From: Arthrobacter sp. V1I9
GTDB taxonomy: Bacteria > Actinomycetota > Actinomycetes > Actinomycetales > Micrococcaceae
Assembly (NCBI RefSeq): GCF_030817075.1
Contig: NZ_JAUSYU010000001.1
Span: 2,418,001-2,482,000, forward strand
DNA: 64,000 nucleotides
Direction: 5' to 3'
In this document: positions 8,872 through 17,762 of the stretch, in pieces
How positions within the stretch are numbered: the stretch's first letter is position 1
How the letters are laid out: every line of letters starts with the position of its first letter
Translations under genes and position numbers: made by a program
Notes under the pieces: model-generated
What the model was told of the DNA's origin: nothing
The model's input: only the letters and a program-made list of their open reading frames with translations
Database searches by the model: none

Positions 8872-9688
8872 GGATGACGGCCTCGGCGTGCTTGAGGATG
8901 GGTCCGTCAATCATCTGGCCCTTGTACTGGAAAACGCCCTTCCCTGCCGCCGCGGCGGCCTGCAGCAGCGCTGCCGCAGCTGAGACTTCCGCTTCCGACG
9001 GCGCAAAGGCGCCCCGGACTACTGCAGCCTGGCTGGGATGGATGCATGCCTTGGATCCGAAGCCTGACGCGACGGCGTCGGCAGCTTCGGCAGCAAGACC
9101 CGTCAGGTCCGGGATGTTGGTGTAGACGGCGTCCACGGCTTCCTTGCCGAACGCCCGGGCGGCCAGGAGAACCGAGGACCGGGCATGGAGCGCAACTGCC
9201 CGGTAGCCGCCGTCGTCCTTCCTGCTGGAGGTTCCACCCAGTGACGCGAGCAGGTCCTCAGCTCCCCACATCAGGGCCACTGCGTTGGGGGCCGCGGCGA
9301 TTGCGGGGGCGTTGAGGACGCCCGCTGCCGTTTCGCACAGTGCAACCACCTGGTAGCGGGCCAAGGCCTCCAGCTGCGCCGCACTCTCGGCCTTCGCGAG
9401 CATCACGGTTTTGTATGGGGTATGGGCCAGGCAGTGCAGGTCCTTTTCGAATTCCTCAGTCCCGGCCGGGTTGACCCTGATAATGGTCCGGCTGGGATCC
9501 AGCTCGGGTTCGTCACCGGTGGCGCCAAGCTGGGCGAGAATCGCACCCCGGGCGCGCTGTTTGTCGGCAGGGGCCACCGCATCCTCAAGGTCAAGGATGA
9601 CGGCGTCGGCCCTTGTGGCGGCCTTCTGGTAGCGCTCCGGCCGGTCGGCAGGGCAAAAAAGCAGGGCAGGGCCCATCACAAAGGTCAT
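8849..9688 (-). CDS. CitE-like beta-hydroxyacyl-CoA lyase
   Basis: HpcH/HpaI-CitE family TIM-barrel lyase, 279 residues, magnesium dependent. Visible motifs are FCPADRPERY, the acidic metal site DLEDAV at 33-38, the substrate-binding RVNPAG, LCETAAGV and WGAEDL, and the C-terminal GFGSKACIHPSQ. It is the last gene of the leucine-type catabolic operon, in the same order as M. tuberculosis Rv2498c, which acts on HMG-CoA. It probably performs the final C-C cleavage in leucine breakdown in place of a classical HMG-CoA lyase (inference from context). I chose ATG 9688 over the longer frame because it overlaps the preceding stop as ATGA. Confidence 0.88.
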   Translation of the reverse strand: MTFVMGPALLFCPADRPERYQKAATRADAVILDLEDAVAPADKQRARGAILAQLGATGDEPELDPSRTIIRVNPAGTEEFEKDLHCLAHTPYKTVMLAKAESAAQLEALARYQVVALCETAAGVLNAPAIAAAPNAVALMWGAEDLLASLGGTSSRKDDGGYRAVALHARSSVLLAARAFGKEAVDAVYTNIPDLTGLAAEAADAVASGFGSKACIHPSQAAVVRGAFAPSEAEVSAAAALLQAAAAAGKGVFQYKGQMIDGPILKHAEAVIRRAGEHA

Positions 9689-10236
9689 ACCGGTATTGTC
9701 CCTTCTCCCGCACCTGGTTGCCGGGCGTGCGCATCCTTCGTCCACATCAGGCAGCTGCGCTTCGCGAGCGCCACTACGGTGCCGTCCTGGTTGCGGCCCG
9801 TGTGTTCCATGGTCACGACTCCCTGGCCGGGACGGGATGCGGAGAGCCGTTTCCCGGTGATCACCGTCCCCGTATAGAGGGTGTCGCCGTGATAGAGCGG
9901 GTGCGGGAAGGAGACGTCGGTCAGGCCCAGTTGGGCGATGATGGTGCCCTGTGTGAGCTGGGAGACGGACTGGCCCACCATCGTGGCGAGCGTGAACATC
10001 GAGTTCACCAGCCGCCGGCCAAAGGGCTGCCCGGCGCTCCAGGCAGCGTCCAGGTGCAGGGCCTGGGTGTTCATGGTGAGGGTGGTGAACAGGACGTTGT
10101 CCGCTTCCGTGACGGTGCGGCCGGGACGGTGTGCGTACAGCACGCCCTCTTCCAGCTCGTCGAAGTACAGTCCGCGCTGCTCAATCACGCGTTGCTCCCG
10201 GGTAGTTGAGCCTGTCGAAACCACGTCGCCCGTCAT
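9685..10236 (-). CDS. MaoC-like enoyl-CoA hydratase
   Basis: 183-residue hot-dog-fold hydratase. The core reads [36 protein letters not shown] and [12 protein letters not shown], as in actinobacterial MaoC dehydratases. In the operon it most likely hydrates a branched enoyl-CoA such as 3-methylglutaconyl-CoA, as its positional match Rv2499c is thought to do; this is inference. ATG at 10236 forms an ATGA overlap with scoB. The N-terminal segment [10 protein letters not shown] is encoded by a copy of a dispersed 22-bp repeat (10201-10222), so this start region is recently acquired or tolerant. It is translationally coupled to the lyase downstream. Confidence 0.85.
   Translation of the reverse strand: MTGDVVSTGSTTREQRVIEQRGLYFDELEEGVLYAHRPGRTVTEADNVLFTTLTMNTQALHLDAAWSAGQPFGRRLVNSMFTLATMVGQSVSQLTQGTIIAQLGLTDVSFPHPLYHGDTLYTGTVITGKRLSASRPGQGVVTMEHTGRNQDGTVVALAKRSCLMWTKDAHARQPGAGEGTIPV
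10201..10222 (-). repeat. Dispersed repeat GGTTTCGACAGGCTCAAC... inside the MaoC gene
   Basis: On the minus strand the first codons of the MaoC gene contain GGTTTCGACAGGCTCAAC followed by TACC. The same core recurs, with A to G at one base, as a tandem array in bkdC (18656-18715). I know this motif as a common short dispersed element in Micrococcales genomes; a genome count would confirm it. Confidence 0.6.
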
Positions 10237-11006
10237 ACAGTCAGTTCCCGGTCTTCCTCGAAAAGCTCGGCGCCGGTGGCTGCTGCCACGTCTTCCACGG
10301 AAACGTTGGGCGCGAGTTCCCGCAGCACCAGGCGCGACCCTGAGGTGTCGGCTACGACGTCGATGACTGCCAGGTCGGTGATGATCCTGTCCACGCAGCC
10401 CTTGCCGGTCAGCGGCAGGGAGCACTGCTGGACGATTTTTGGGTTTCCGCTGCGGTCCACGTGCTCCATCATTACGATGACCTTTTTGGCACCGAACACC
10501 AGGTCCATGGCGCCGCCCATGCCTTTGACCATCTTGCCCGGGATCATCCAGTTGGCGAGGTCGCCGTTCGCGGCCACCTCCATGGCACCGAGGACTGCGA
10601 CATCCACGTGGCCGCCGCGGATCATTCCGAAGGAAGTAGCCGAGTCAAAGAAGGCAGCCCCGTTGTTGACCGTGACTGTTTCCTTGCCGGCATTGATCAG
10701 GTCCGGGTCAACAGCGTCCTCCGCGGGGTAGGGGCCCACGCCCAGGATCCCGTTTTCGGAGTGGAGCACCACTTCCACGCCGGCCGGAATGTAGTTGGGA
10801 ATGAGGGTTGGCATGCCGATGCCCAGGTTGACGTACTGGCCGTTGCTGAGCTCCTGCGCAACCCGTGCGGCCAGCTCGTTACGGGTCCAGCCCTTGGCTT
10901 CCGACGTATCACGTCCGTCACCGGGGGCGGCGTGCTGGGAAGCTGCGCGGCGGTACTCGGGACGGACGCCCTCAGGCCGTGGTGCGTAGGGGCTGTTTGG
11001 ATCCAT
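10233..11006 (-). CDS. scoB: 3-oxoacid CoA-transferase, subunit B
   Basis: Beta subunit of a family I CoA-transferase (SCOT/AtoA/PcaJ type), 257 residues. The catalytic glutamate is Glu84 in SENGILG (83-89), with downstream glycine loops [14 protein letters not shown] and [14 protein letters not shown] typical of subunit B. With ScoA it moves CoA from succinyl-CoA to acetoacetate or a related oxoacid. ATG 11006 has GGAG upstream and lies two bases after the scoA stop; the longer frame overlaps scoA and is rejected. The 38-residue N-terminal extension before [10 protein letters not shown] is unusual but polar and low in complexity. A role in acetoacetate use after leucine breakdown fits the operon. 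Confidence 0.9.
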   Translation of the reverse strand: MDPNSPYAPRPEGVRPEYRRAASQHAAPGDGRDTSEAKGWTRNELAARVAQELSNGQYVNLGIGMPTLIPNYIPAGVEVVLHSENGILGVGPYPAEDAVDPDLINAGKETVTVNNGAAFFDSATSFGMIRGGHVDVAVLGAMEVAANGDLANWMIPGKMVKGMGGAMDLVFGAKKVIVMMEHVDRSGNPKIVQQCSLPLTGKGCVDRIITDLAVIDVVADTSGSRLVLRELAPNVSVEDVAAATGAELFEEDRELTV

Positions 11007-11008
11007 GG

Positions 11009-11776
11009 CTAAGCTCCTGCCGGTTGGGTGAGTGCAACGGTCCGTTTCTCGATGCGTTTCTCGGCGCCGGGGGCCAGCACCACCCGCTGGACGAAGATCC
11101 CAGGGGTGTGGATGTGTTCCGGGTCCAGCTCGCCCGGCTCCACGAGTTCCTCCACCTCCGCGATGGTGATCCGCCCGGCCATGGCGCAGAGCGGGTTGAA
11201 GTTCATGGCGGTGGCATGGAAGACCAGGTTTCCGTGTCGGTCCCCCTTCCATGCGTGGACCAGACCAAAGTCCGGGGTCAAAGCCTCCTCCAGCACATAG
11301 TCGACCCCCGCGAAGGAACGCACCTCCTTCGGTGGGGACGCGACGGCGATGCCGCCCTCGGCGTCGTACTTTTGCGGCAGGCCCCCCTCGGACACCTGGG
11401 TGCCGACCCCCGCCTTGGTGTAAAAGGCCGGGATGCCGGCCCCGCCTGCCCGGAGTTTCTCAGCCAGCGTTCCCTGCGGGGTGAGCACCACTTCAAGCTC
11501 GCCGGCCAGGTACTGCCGGGCGAACTCCTTGTTCTCGCCGACGTAGGAACTGATGGTGCGCCGGATCCGGCCGTCGCGCAGCAGGATTCCCAGGCCCCAG
11601 TCGTCCACACCGCAGTTGTTGCTGACCGTTTCGAGCTCCGATGTGCCGGCCCGGTGCAGCGCGTCAATGAGGGACACCGGGATGCCGCACAAACCGAAAC
11701 CGCCCACGGCCAGCGAGGCGCCGTCCGGGATGTCCGCCACGGCCTCCTCGGCGGTGGCAACAACCTTGTTAATCAT
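11009..11776 (-). CDS. scoA: 3-oxoacid CoA-transferase, subunit A
   Basis: Alpha subunit partner of ScoB, 255 residues. The CoA-transferase I signature is [16 protein letters not shown] (about 27-42), followed by [19 protein letters not shown] and the [19 protein letters not shown] segment typical of subunit A. Together they form the SCOT-like enzyme of acetoacetate or 3-oxoadipate activation; the neighbouring carboxylase, dehydrogenase and lyase favour acetoacetate. The ATG at 11776 follows a 50-bp gap after the acyl-CoA dehydrogenase, so a separate ribosome-binding site is used but the transcript is probably shared. Confidence 0.92.
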   Translation of the reverse strand: MINKVVATAEEAVADIPDGASLAVGGFGLCGIPVSLIDALHRAGTSELETVSNNCGVDDWGLGILLRDGRIRRTISSYVGENKEFARQYLAGELEVVLTPQGTLAEKLRAGGAGIPAFYTKAGVGTQVSEGGLPQKYDAEGGIAVASPPKEVRSFAGVDYVLEEALTPDFGLVHAWKGDRHGNLVFHATAMNFNPLCAMAGRITIAEVEELVEPGELDPEHIHTPGIFVQRVVLAPGAEKRIEKRTVALTQPAGA

Positions 11777-11826
11777 CAGTGATCCTTTCAGGCCGGCTAC
11801 AGTCCCAGTTACTACAGGCCCACGTC

Positions 11827-13002
11827 CTACAGACCCAGTTCGCGGGCGATCAGCATCAGCTGGACCTCCGTGGTGCCCTCCCCCACTTCAAGGATCTTGG
11901 AGTCGCGGTAATGGCGTGCCACGGTGAACTCGTTGATGAAGCCATAGCCGCCGAATACCTGGGTGGCATCCCGCGCGTTGTCCATGGCCGCCTCGCCTGC
12001 GACCATCTTAGCGATGGCCGCCTGGGTCTTGAACGGCTTTCCGGCCAGCATGCGGAACGCCGCATCGTAATAGGCCAGGCGGGCGGTATGGGCCCTTGCC
12101 TCCATGCGCGCGATCTTGAACGAGATCGCCTGGTACTTGCCGATCTGGTGACCGAAGGCACTGCGTTCCTTGGCATATTTGACCGAAAGGTCCACGCATC
12201 CCTGGGCCGCACCGGTGGCGAGGGCTGCGATGGCGATGCGGCCCTCATCGAGGATGGACAGGAAGTTCGCGTAGCCGCGTCCCTCCACGCCCAGCAGGTT
12301 CGCTTCCGGGACCCGAACATCCTTGAGCGTCAACGGGTGGGTATCGGACGCATTCCAGCCCACCTTGTTGTACGGTTTTTCGGCCCTGAAGCCGGGCGTG
12401 TCCGTTGGCACAAGGATGGTGGAGATTTCCTTTTGGAGGCTGCCGTCCGGCCGTTCCTTCTGGCCCGTCACCGCGGTGACGGTGACCAGGCGGGTGATGT
12501 CCGTGCCGGAGTTGGTGATGAACTCCTTGTTGCCGTTGATCACCCAACTCGTCTTGTCTCCGACGACTTCCCGCCGGGCTGAGGTTTTGGTGCCGCCCGC
12601 GTCCGACCCCGCCTCCGGTTCGGTCAGGCCGAATCCGGCGAGCGCCTGGCCTGACGCCAGCATGGGCAGCCACTCCTCCTTCTGCTCGTCGGTACCGAAC
12701 CGGTAGACGGGCATGGCGCCCAGTGACACGCCTGCCTCAAGGGTGATGGCGACGGACTGGTCCACGCGGCCCAGTTGCTCCAGTGCGAGGGCCAGGGCGA
12801 AGTAGTCACCACCCATGCCGCCGAACTCCTCCGGGAAGGGCAGACCGAACAGCCCCATCTCCGCCATCTGCTTCACTACCTCATACGGGAAGCTGTGTTC
12901 CTCGTCGTGCTTGGCCGATACCGGAGCAACAACGTTGTCCGCGAAGTCCCGCACGGTGTCGCTGAGGTCCTGGTATTCCTCGCTGAGTTCAAAACCTGCC
13001 AT
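11827..13002 (-). CDS. Acyl-CoA dehydrogenase (branched-chain acyl-CoA type)
   Basis: FAD enzyme of 391 residues that makes the first 2,3-desaturation of an acyl-CoA. Motifs are [33 protein letters not shown], the [14 protein letters not shown] helix and the C-terminal [15 protein letters not shown] followed by VGEGTTEVQ. The Glu in GEGT sits where medium- and short-chain enzymes keep their catalytic base; classical isovaleryl-CoA dehydrogenase has Ala there and a base in another helix. So isovaleryl-CoA specificity is suggested only by the operon, which matches M. tuberculosis fadE19. It starts two bases after the carboxylase alpha stop. Confidence 0.9.
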   Translation of the reverse strand: MAGFELSEEYQDLSDTVRDFADNVVAPVSAKHDEEHSFPYEVVKQMAEMGLFGLPFPEEFGGMGGDYFALALALEQLGRVDQSVAITLEAGVSLGAMPVYRFGTDEQKEEWLPMLASGQALAGFGLTEPEAGSDAGGTKTSARREVVGDKTSWVINGNKEFITNSGTDITRLVTVTAVTGQKERPDGSLQKEISTILVPTDTPGFRAEKPYNKVGWNASDTHPLTLKDVRVPEANLLGVEGRGYANFLSILDEGRIAIAALATGAAQGCVDLSVKYAKERSAFGHQIGKYQAISFKIARMEARAHTARLAYYDAAFRMLAGKPFKTQAAIAKMVAGEAAMDNARDATQVFGGYGFINEFTVARHYRDSKILEVGEGTTEVQLMLIARELGL

Positions 13003-13004
13003 GT

Positions 13005-15254
13005 CTAGGCTCCTTCGCCATTGGATGAATCGATGTTCAGGGGGTGGGTGCCATCCGTGGCGGCATGCGGGTGGATGGTGGCCAGGACCTGGTCCGCCTT
13101 CACGAGGTCACCCGGCCGGATGCTGAGGTGGACCGTCCCGTCCAGGGGTGCCAGCAACTGGTGCTCCATCTTCATCGCCTCTACGGACACCAACACCTGT
13201 CCGGCCACCACGGCCTCGCCGTCGCTGACCGGAACGGACACCACCGTTCCCGGCATCGGTGAGCGAACGGCGGGATCGGCGGCGCCCTCCTCCCGGTGGA
13301 TGGCAGCGAGCACCCGCTCAAGCCGGGACTCGCGGGTGAGCACCTCCAGCCGGCAGGACCAGCCTCCGTTGCCTAAGAACAGTTCCGCGGGTACCCCGCT
13401 GACCGGCGAATCGTATGCAGGGGCCGCCGGGCCGCGGAAGACCTGGGCGACAGCGTAGGTTGTGGCGCGGCCGTCCAGGGTCAGCACGGCCGCGCGCGGG
13501 GAAAGGAACTCCAGCCGCGCCGGGCGTGCGGGTCCGCTGTCCACTGCCACAAGGACAGTACCCCCGGCAGCGGCACCGCTGATGCGGACTGTTGCGACGC
13601 CGCCGTCGGGCGTTCCCAAGCTGACCCGCCGGGGTGCCGGTGCTCCCAGCCGCCAGCCATTCCGCGCGTGCCAGGGGCCGGGCGGCAGGGGTGTGTTGTT
13701 CTGTTCCTCGGCCGCGACGGCGAGAAGCGCAGCCGCCACCAGTTCGGAATCGGCAACCCGGCGAAACGAGAGGTCCGGCAGTTTGCGCTCTATGAGGCCG
13801 GTATCGAGCCGGCCCGCGCCGACGTCGGGATCATTGATGAGCAGCCGCAGGTACTCCACGTTGGTGTCCAGCCCCAGCGCTGTATATCCGGCGAGCGCCG
13901 CGTCGAGGGTAGCCAGGGCGGCTGCGCGGTTTCCGCCCCAGGCGATGAGCTTGGACATCATGGGGTCGTAGCTGGCCGAAAGTTCCAGGCCCTCCACCAG
14001 GGACGAGTCCACCCGCACGACGCCGTTACCGGCAGTAACCTGGGTCCGGGAAGGGGCGCTGGGCCGCCTTGGCCCGCCGGGCAGTTCGTCCAGCAGGAGC
14101 AAAGTGCCCGTGGAGGGAAGGAAGTTCTTCTCGGGCACCTCGGCGTACACGCGGGCTTCCACTGCGTGCCCGTTAAGTTCGACATCGGACTGCCGGACGG
14201 TGAGTTCCTCGCCGGCGGCGATCCGCACCTGCCATTCAACGAGATCGATGCCGGTCACCATCTCGGTGACCGGGTGCTCCACCTGCAGCCGGGTGTTCAT
14301 TTCCATGAAGTAGAACTCCTCCGGCGAATCATCGGAGACGAGGAATTCCACTGTTCCGGCACCGCTGTAATTCACGCTGCGCGCGGCGTTGCAGGCGGCC
14401 TCGCCGATGCGGGCACGGATCGCGCTGCCCTCGGGGAGCCCTTCGAGCAGCGGCGACGGTGCCTCTTCAATAACCTTCTGGTGCCGCCGTTGCAGGGAGC
14501 ATTCACGCTCGCCGAGGTGGATGACGTTGCCGTGGTTGTCCGCGAGCACCTGCACCTCGATGTGCCGGGGGGTTGGCACCAGCCGCTCCAGGAACAGGGT
14601 GTCGTCGTTGAAGGCGCTTGCCGCCACCCGCCGCGCCGTGGACAGCGCGGCTTTAAGGTCCTCCGGGCGTTCCACCACATGCATGCCCTTGCCGCCTCCA
14701 CCGGCGGAGGGTTTGATGAGCAGCGGAAAACCAACAGCCTCGGCAGCCTGGACCAGTTGCCCGTCTGTCATTCCCGGTTGCGCCACCCCGGGGACGACGG
14801 GAACGCCGTATCCGGCCACATGGTTTTTGGAGCAGATCTTGTCCCCCATCATGTTCAGGGCCTCCACGCCCGGGCCGATGAAGGTGATGCCAGCCTGGTC
14901 CAGGGCGCGGGCGAAGTCCGCGTTCTCGCTCAGGAAGCCATAGCCCGGGTGCACTGCTTCGGCGCCGGTCTTCCGGCAGGCCTCGATGATGGCTTCGATC
15001 TTCAGGTAGCTCTCCGTGGCAGCGGCGGGACCGATCCGGACGGCAGTGTCTGCTTCGCGCACGTGCCGGGCGCCGGCGTCGGCATCACTGTAAACGGCGA
15101 CAGACCTGATGCCCAGGGCGCGGAGCGTGCGGATGACGCGGCAGGCTATCTCGCCGCGGTTGGCCACCAGGACTGTGCCGAAAAGTGCATCCTGGTTTGG
15201 CGGCGCCGTGACGGCTGTTTCCTGCCGGGTAGCGGGCGAAAGGGGCATGGTCAT
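13005..15254 (-). CDS. Acyl-CoA carboxylase alpha chain (biotin carboxylase + BCCP)
   Basis: 749-residue biotin-dependent carboxylase subunit, probably for 3-methylcrotonyl-CoA. The biotin carboxylase domain (about 27-480) shows VLVANRGEIACRVIRT, the ATP-grasp loop PSAGGGGKGMHVV, ERECSLQRRHQKVIEE and EMNTRLQVEHPVTEM. The C-terminal carrier domain has the biotinylation site EAMKMEHQ with Lys695. It pairs with the carboxyltransferase encoded just upstream (6-bp gap). It matches accA1 of the mycobacterial leucine cluster. Two in-frame ATGs at 15254 and 15248 compete as start. Substrate choice is inferred from neighbours. Confidence 0.93.
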   Translation of the reverse strand: MTMPLSPATRQETAVTAPPNQDALFGTVLVANRGEIACRVIRTLRALGIRSVAVYSDADAGARHVREADTAVRIGPAAATESYLKIEAIIEACRKTGAEAVHPGYGFLSENADFARALDQAGITFIGPGVEALNMMGDKICSKNHVAGYGVPVVPGVAQPGMTDGQLVQAAEAVGFPLLIKPSAGGGGKGMHVVERPEDLKAALSTARRVAASAFNDDTLFLERLVPTPRHIEVQVLADNHGNVIHLGERECSLQRRHQKVIEEAPSPLLEGLPEGSAIRARIGEAACNAARSVNYSGAGTVEFLVSDDSPEEFYFMEMNTRLQVEHPVTEMVTGIDLVEWQVRIAAGEELTVRQSDVELNGHAVEARVYAEVPEKNFLPSTGTLLLLDELPGGPRRPSAPSRTQVTAGNGVVRVDSSLVEGLELSASYDPMMSKLIAWGGNRAAALATLDAALAGYTALGLDTNVEYLRLLINDPDVGAGRLDTGLIERKLPDLSFRRVADSELVAAALLAVAAEEQNNTPLPPGPWHARNGWRLGAPAPRRVSLGTPDGGVATVRISGAAAGGTVLVAVDSGPARPARLEFLSPRAAVLTLDGRATTYAVAQVFRGPAAPAYDSPVSGVPAELFLGNGGWSCRLEVLTRESRLERVLAAIHREEGAADPAVRSPMPGTVVSVPVSDGEAVVAGQVLVSVEAMKMEHQLLAPLDGTVHLSIRPGDLVKADQVLATIHPHAATDGTHPLNIDSSNGEGA

Positions 15255-15260
15255 TGTGGC

Positions 15261-16868
15261 TCACATCCTGAAGAGGCCAAAGGAGGTTTCCGGCAGCGGG
15301 GTGCGGGACACCACGTCCAGCGCCAGGCCCAGGACGGTGCGTGTGTCTGCCGGATCGATCACGCCGTCATCCCACAGCCGCGCGGTGGAGTAGTAGGGGC
15401 TGCCCTGGTCCTCGTACTGCCGGCGGATGGGCGCTTTGAATGCTTCCTCGTCCTCGGCGGACCACTCCTGGCCGGCAGCCTCGTACTGGTCACGCTTCAC
15501 GGTGGCCAGGACGCTGGAGGCCTGGTTGCCTCCCATTACGGAGATCCGGGCGGCGGGCCACATCCACAGGAACCGCGGCGAATAGGCGCGGCCGCACATG
15601 GAATAGTTGCCCGCACCGAAAGAGCCGCCGATCACCACCGTCAACTTGGGCACGCGGGCCGTGGCCACGGCCGTGACCATCTTGGCGCCGTTCTTGGCGA
15701 TGCCGCCCTGCTCCGAGTCCTTGCCCACCATAAAACCGGAGATGTTCTGCAGGAACACCAGCGGGATCCCGCGCTGGTCGCACAACTCAATGAAGTGGGC
15801 GCCTTTCAGCGAAGACTCACTGAACAGCACACCATTGTTGGCCACGATGCCCACCGGGTGCCCGTGTAGCCGGGCGAAGCCGGTCACCAGGGTGGCGCCG
15901 TACTCCTTCTTGAATTCGTGGAAACGGCCGCCGTCCACCAGCCTGGCAATCACCTCGTGGACGTCGTACGGCGCATTGACGTCAGCGGGAACAGCCCCGT
16001 AGAGCCCTGCCGGGTCTTCAGCGGGTTCGACGGCGTCCGCCACCTCCCACGCCGGTGGCGCCGGGGGTGGCAGGGTGGCGACGATGTCCCGGATGATCTG
16101 CAGGGCGTGTTCGTCGTTTTCGGCGAGGTGGTCGGTCACGCCGGAGATCCTCGAGTGCACTTCCCCGCCGCCGAGTTCCTCCGGGCTGACGATTTCACCG
16201 ATCGCGGCCTTTACCAGCGGCGGCCCGCCCAGGAAGATGGTCCCTTGGTTCCGGACGATAACGGTCTCATCGCTCATGGCAGGGACGTAGGCGCCTCCCG
16301 CCGTGCAGGAACCCATGACCGAAGCGATCTGGGGAATCTTCGCCGCCGAGAGCCTGGCCTGGTTGTAGAAGATGCGGCCAAAGTGGTCCCGGTCCGGAAA
16401 GACCTCGTCCTGCTTGGGCAGGAAAGCTCCGCCGGAATCCACGAGGTAGATACAGGGCAGCCGGTTTTCGAGGGCGATCTCCTGGGCCCGCAGGTGCTTC
16501 TTCACAGTCATGGGATAGTACGTTCCGCCCTTGACGGTGGCGTCATTGGAAATCACCAGCACGTGCCGGCCGTGAACCAGCCCGATTCCCGCAATGACGC
16601 CGGCGCCGGGAGCCTCATCGTTGTACATCCCGTTGGCGGCCAGCGGGGCGACCTCAAGGAAAGGGCTGCCGTCATCCAGCAGCTGGTTGATGCGCTCGCG
16701 GGGCAGGAGTTTCCCCCTGGCCACGTGGCGTTCCCTCGACTTTTCGGGCCCGCCCAGGGCGGCGTCGGCGAGCTTCTTCCGCAGCTCTTCGGCGAGCGCC
16801 AGCTGGGCTGCCCGGTTCGACGCATAGGCCTCCGCTGTTGAGTCGAGCCGGGTGGCAAGGGTCTCCAT
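15261..16868 (-). CDS. Acyl-CoA carboxyltransferase beta chain
   Basis: 535-residue carboxyltransferase of the methylcrotonyl/propionyl-CoA type (accD1-like). The crotonase-like halves show [52 protein letters not shown], and later [50 protein letters not shown]. The HFIEL-to-NISGFM region fits methylcrotonyl-CoA carboxylase better than propionyl-CoA carboxylase. The frame is open another 101 codons upstream, but [10 protein letters not shown] at 16868 is the usual start and gives the normal family length. First gene of the catabolic operon; divergent from the TetR gene, whose candidate operator lies between. Confidence 0.93.
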   Translation of the reverse strand: METLATRLDSTAEAYASNRAAQLALAEELRKKLADAALGGPEKSRERHVARGKLLPRERINQLLDDGSPFLEVAPLAANGMYNDEAPGAGVIAGIGLVHGRHVLVISNDATVKGGTYYPMTVKKHLRAQEIALENRLPCIYLVDSGGAFLPKQDEVFPDRDHFGRIFYNQARLSAAKIPQIASVMGSCTAGGAYVPAMSDETVIVRNQGTIFLGGPPLVKAAIGEIVSPEELGGGEVHSRISGVTDHLAENDEHALQIIRDIVATLPPPAPPAWEVADAVEPAEDPAGLYGAVPADVNAPYDVHEVIARLVDGGRFHEFKKEYGATLVTGFARLHGHPVGIVANNGVLFSESSLKGAHFIELCDQRGIPLVFLQNISGFMVGKDSEQGGIAKNGAKMVTAVATARVPKLTVVIGGSFGAGNYSMCGRAYSPRFLWMWPAARISVMGGNQASSVLATVKRDQYEAAGQEWSAEDEEAFKAPIRRQYEDQGSPYYSTARLWDDGVIDPADTRTVLGLALDVVSRTPLPETSFGLFRM

Positions 16869-16929
16869 TGACGGTCCGTTCCTGTTCCGATCCAAGCTGC
16901 TCGAAGGCAACTCGGTTAGCGGCCAATAA

Positions 16930-16955
16930 CTGAAATTCAGGTTAGTCTGTCTTAA
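16930..16955. promoter_or_regulatory. Candidate TetR operator in the divergent promoter
   Basis: CTGAAATTCAG (16930-16940) is an 11-bp perfect palindrome. It is followed at once by GTTAGTCTGTCTTAAC (16941-16956), whose ends GTTA/TAAC are also inverted. The pair lies between the catabolic operon and the TetR gene, where an autoregulatory site is expected. Confidence 0.4.
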
Positions 16956-16956
16956 C

Positions 16957-16972
16957 TGTGAAGTCCAACACA
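16957..16972. promoter_or_regulatory. Crp/GlxR-like site (one mismatch)
   Basis: TGTGA-AGTCCA-ACACA matches TGTGA-N6-TCACA at 9 of 10 fixed positions. It lies between the TetR gene and the leucine-type operon, next to the candidate TetR operator. Confidence 0.4.
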
Positions 16973-17007
16973 CCACCCTGGCTAGATCTGCGGTCCGAGG
17001 AGGAAAC

Positions 17008-17691
17008 GTGGCCAGCACCAACGCCACCCAGGCCGGCGAACGCACGTCCTCGACCGGGAGCGGGTCTTCGTCCCAGCACGGGCCTTCTACCCAGCGCGGC
17101 CAGGCGAAGGAGAACCGCCGGCAGGCGCTGCTGTCCGCCGCGGCTTCGCTGTTCGCCGTCAATGGGTTCAACCGCGTTTCGCTTGAGGACCTCGGGGCAG
17201 CTGCAGGGGTCAGCGGCCCCGCCGTCTACCGTCACTTCCCCGGCAAACAGGCGGTCCTCGCCGACCTGCTGGTGACCGTCAGCCAGGAGCTGCTCGACGG
17301 CGGACTGGAGGTGGTTGCCCAAAATCCCGATCCCGCATCCGCCCTGCGCTGCCTGGTGGAGTTCCAGGTGGACTTCGCCCTCGGCAAGCCGGACGTCATC
17401 CGGGTACAGGACCGGGACTTCAGCAACCTGTCCGAACAGGATCAGTCGGCCGTACGCACGCTCCAGCTCAGTTATGTCGAGGTGTGGGTGGACGTGCTCG
17501 CCAAGTTGCATCCGGGCACCGAGATGGCGGAACTCCGGATGCGCGCCCATGCCACGTTCGGGCTCATCAACTCCACGCCGCATTCCGTCCGCAGCCACGG
17601 CCGAAAAATGGCCGCCCGGTCCGCCCGGCCCCTGCTGGAGCGCATGGCCCTGGCCGCGCTGCTGGTGGAGGTCCCGCAGGACTCCCCCTAA
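17008..17691 (+). CDS. TetR-family regulator of the branched-chain catabolic genes
   Basis: 227-residue repressor. After a polar N-terminal tail of about 35 residues, the HTH runs roughly 37-80: [40 protein letters not shown]. The rest is the ligand-binding helical domain. GTG 17008 is preceded by AGGAGGAAAC, a strong ribosome-binding site. It is divergent from the carboxylase operon and convergent with bkdABC, the same place as M. tuberculosis Rv2506 (BkaR), which represses branched-chain keto acid genes. Orthology is therefore likely but rests on context. Probable effector: a branched acyl-CoA (inference). Confidence 0.88.
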   Translation: MASTNATQAGERTSSTGSGSSSQHGPSTQRGQAKENRRQALLSAAASLFAVNGFNRVSLEDLGAAAGVSGPAVYRHFPGKQAVLADLLVTVSQELLDGGLEVVAQNPDPASALRCLVEFQVDFALGKPDVIRVQDRDFSNLSEQDQSAVRTLQLSYVEVWVDVLAKLHPGTEMAELRMRAHATFGLINSTPHSVRSHGRKMAARSARPLLERMALAALLVEVPQDSP

Positions 17692-17695
17692 AACC

Positions 17696-17759
17696 GGAGT
17701 TTTTGGACAGCGGACGGGACGTGGGGCCCGCCGGAGTCGTGTTTGCTGTCCAAAGCTCC
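17696..17759. terminator. Hairpin between convergent TetR and bkdC genes
   Basis: 17696-17711 (GGAGTTTTTGGACAGC) and 17745-17759 (GCTGTCCAAAGCTCC) form a 15-bp imperfect stem with a GC-rich loop. It sits exactly between two convergent stops and carries T/A tracts in the arms. It likely ends transcription from both sides. Confidence 0.55.
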
Positions 17760-17762
17760 AGT

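Noticed and set aside
13668..15869. 733-codon open frame on the plus strand
   Set aside because: It is fully antisense to the carboxylase genes, which have strong motifs; long antisense frames are expected at this GC content.
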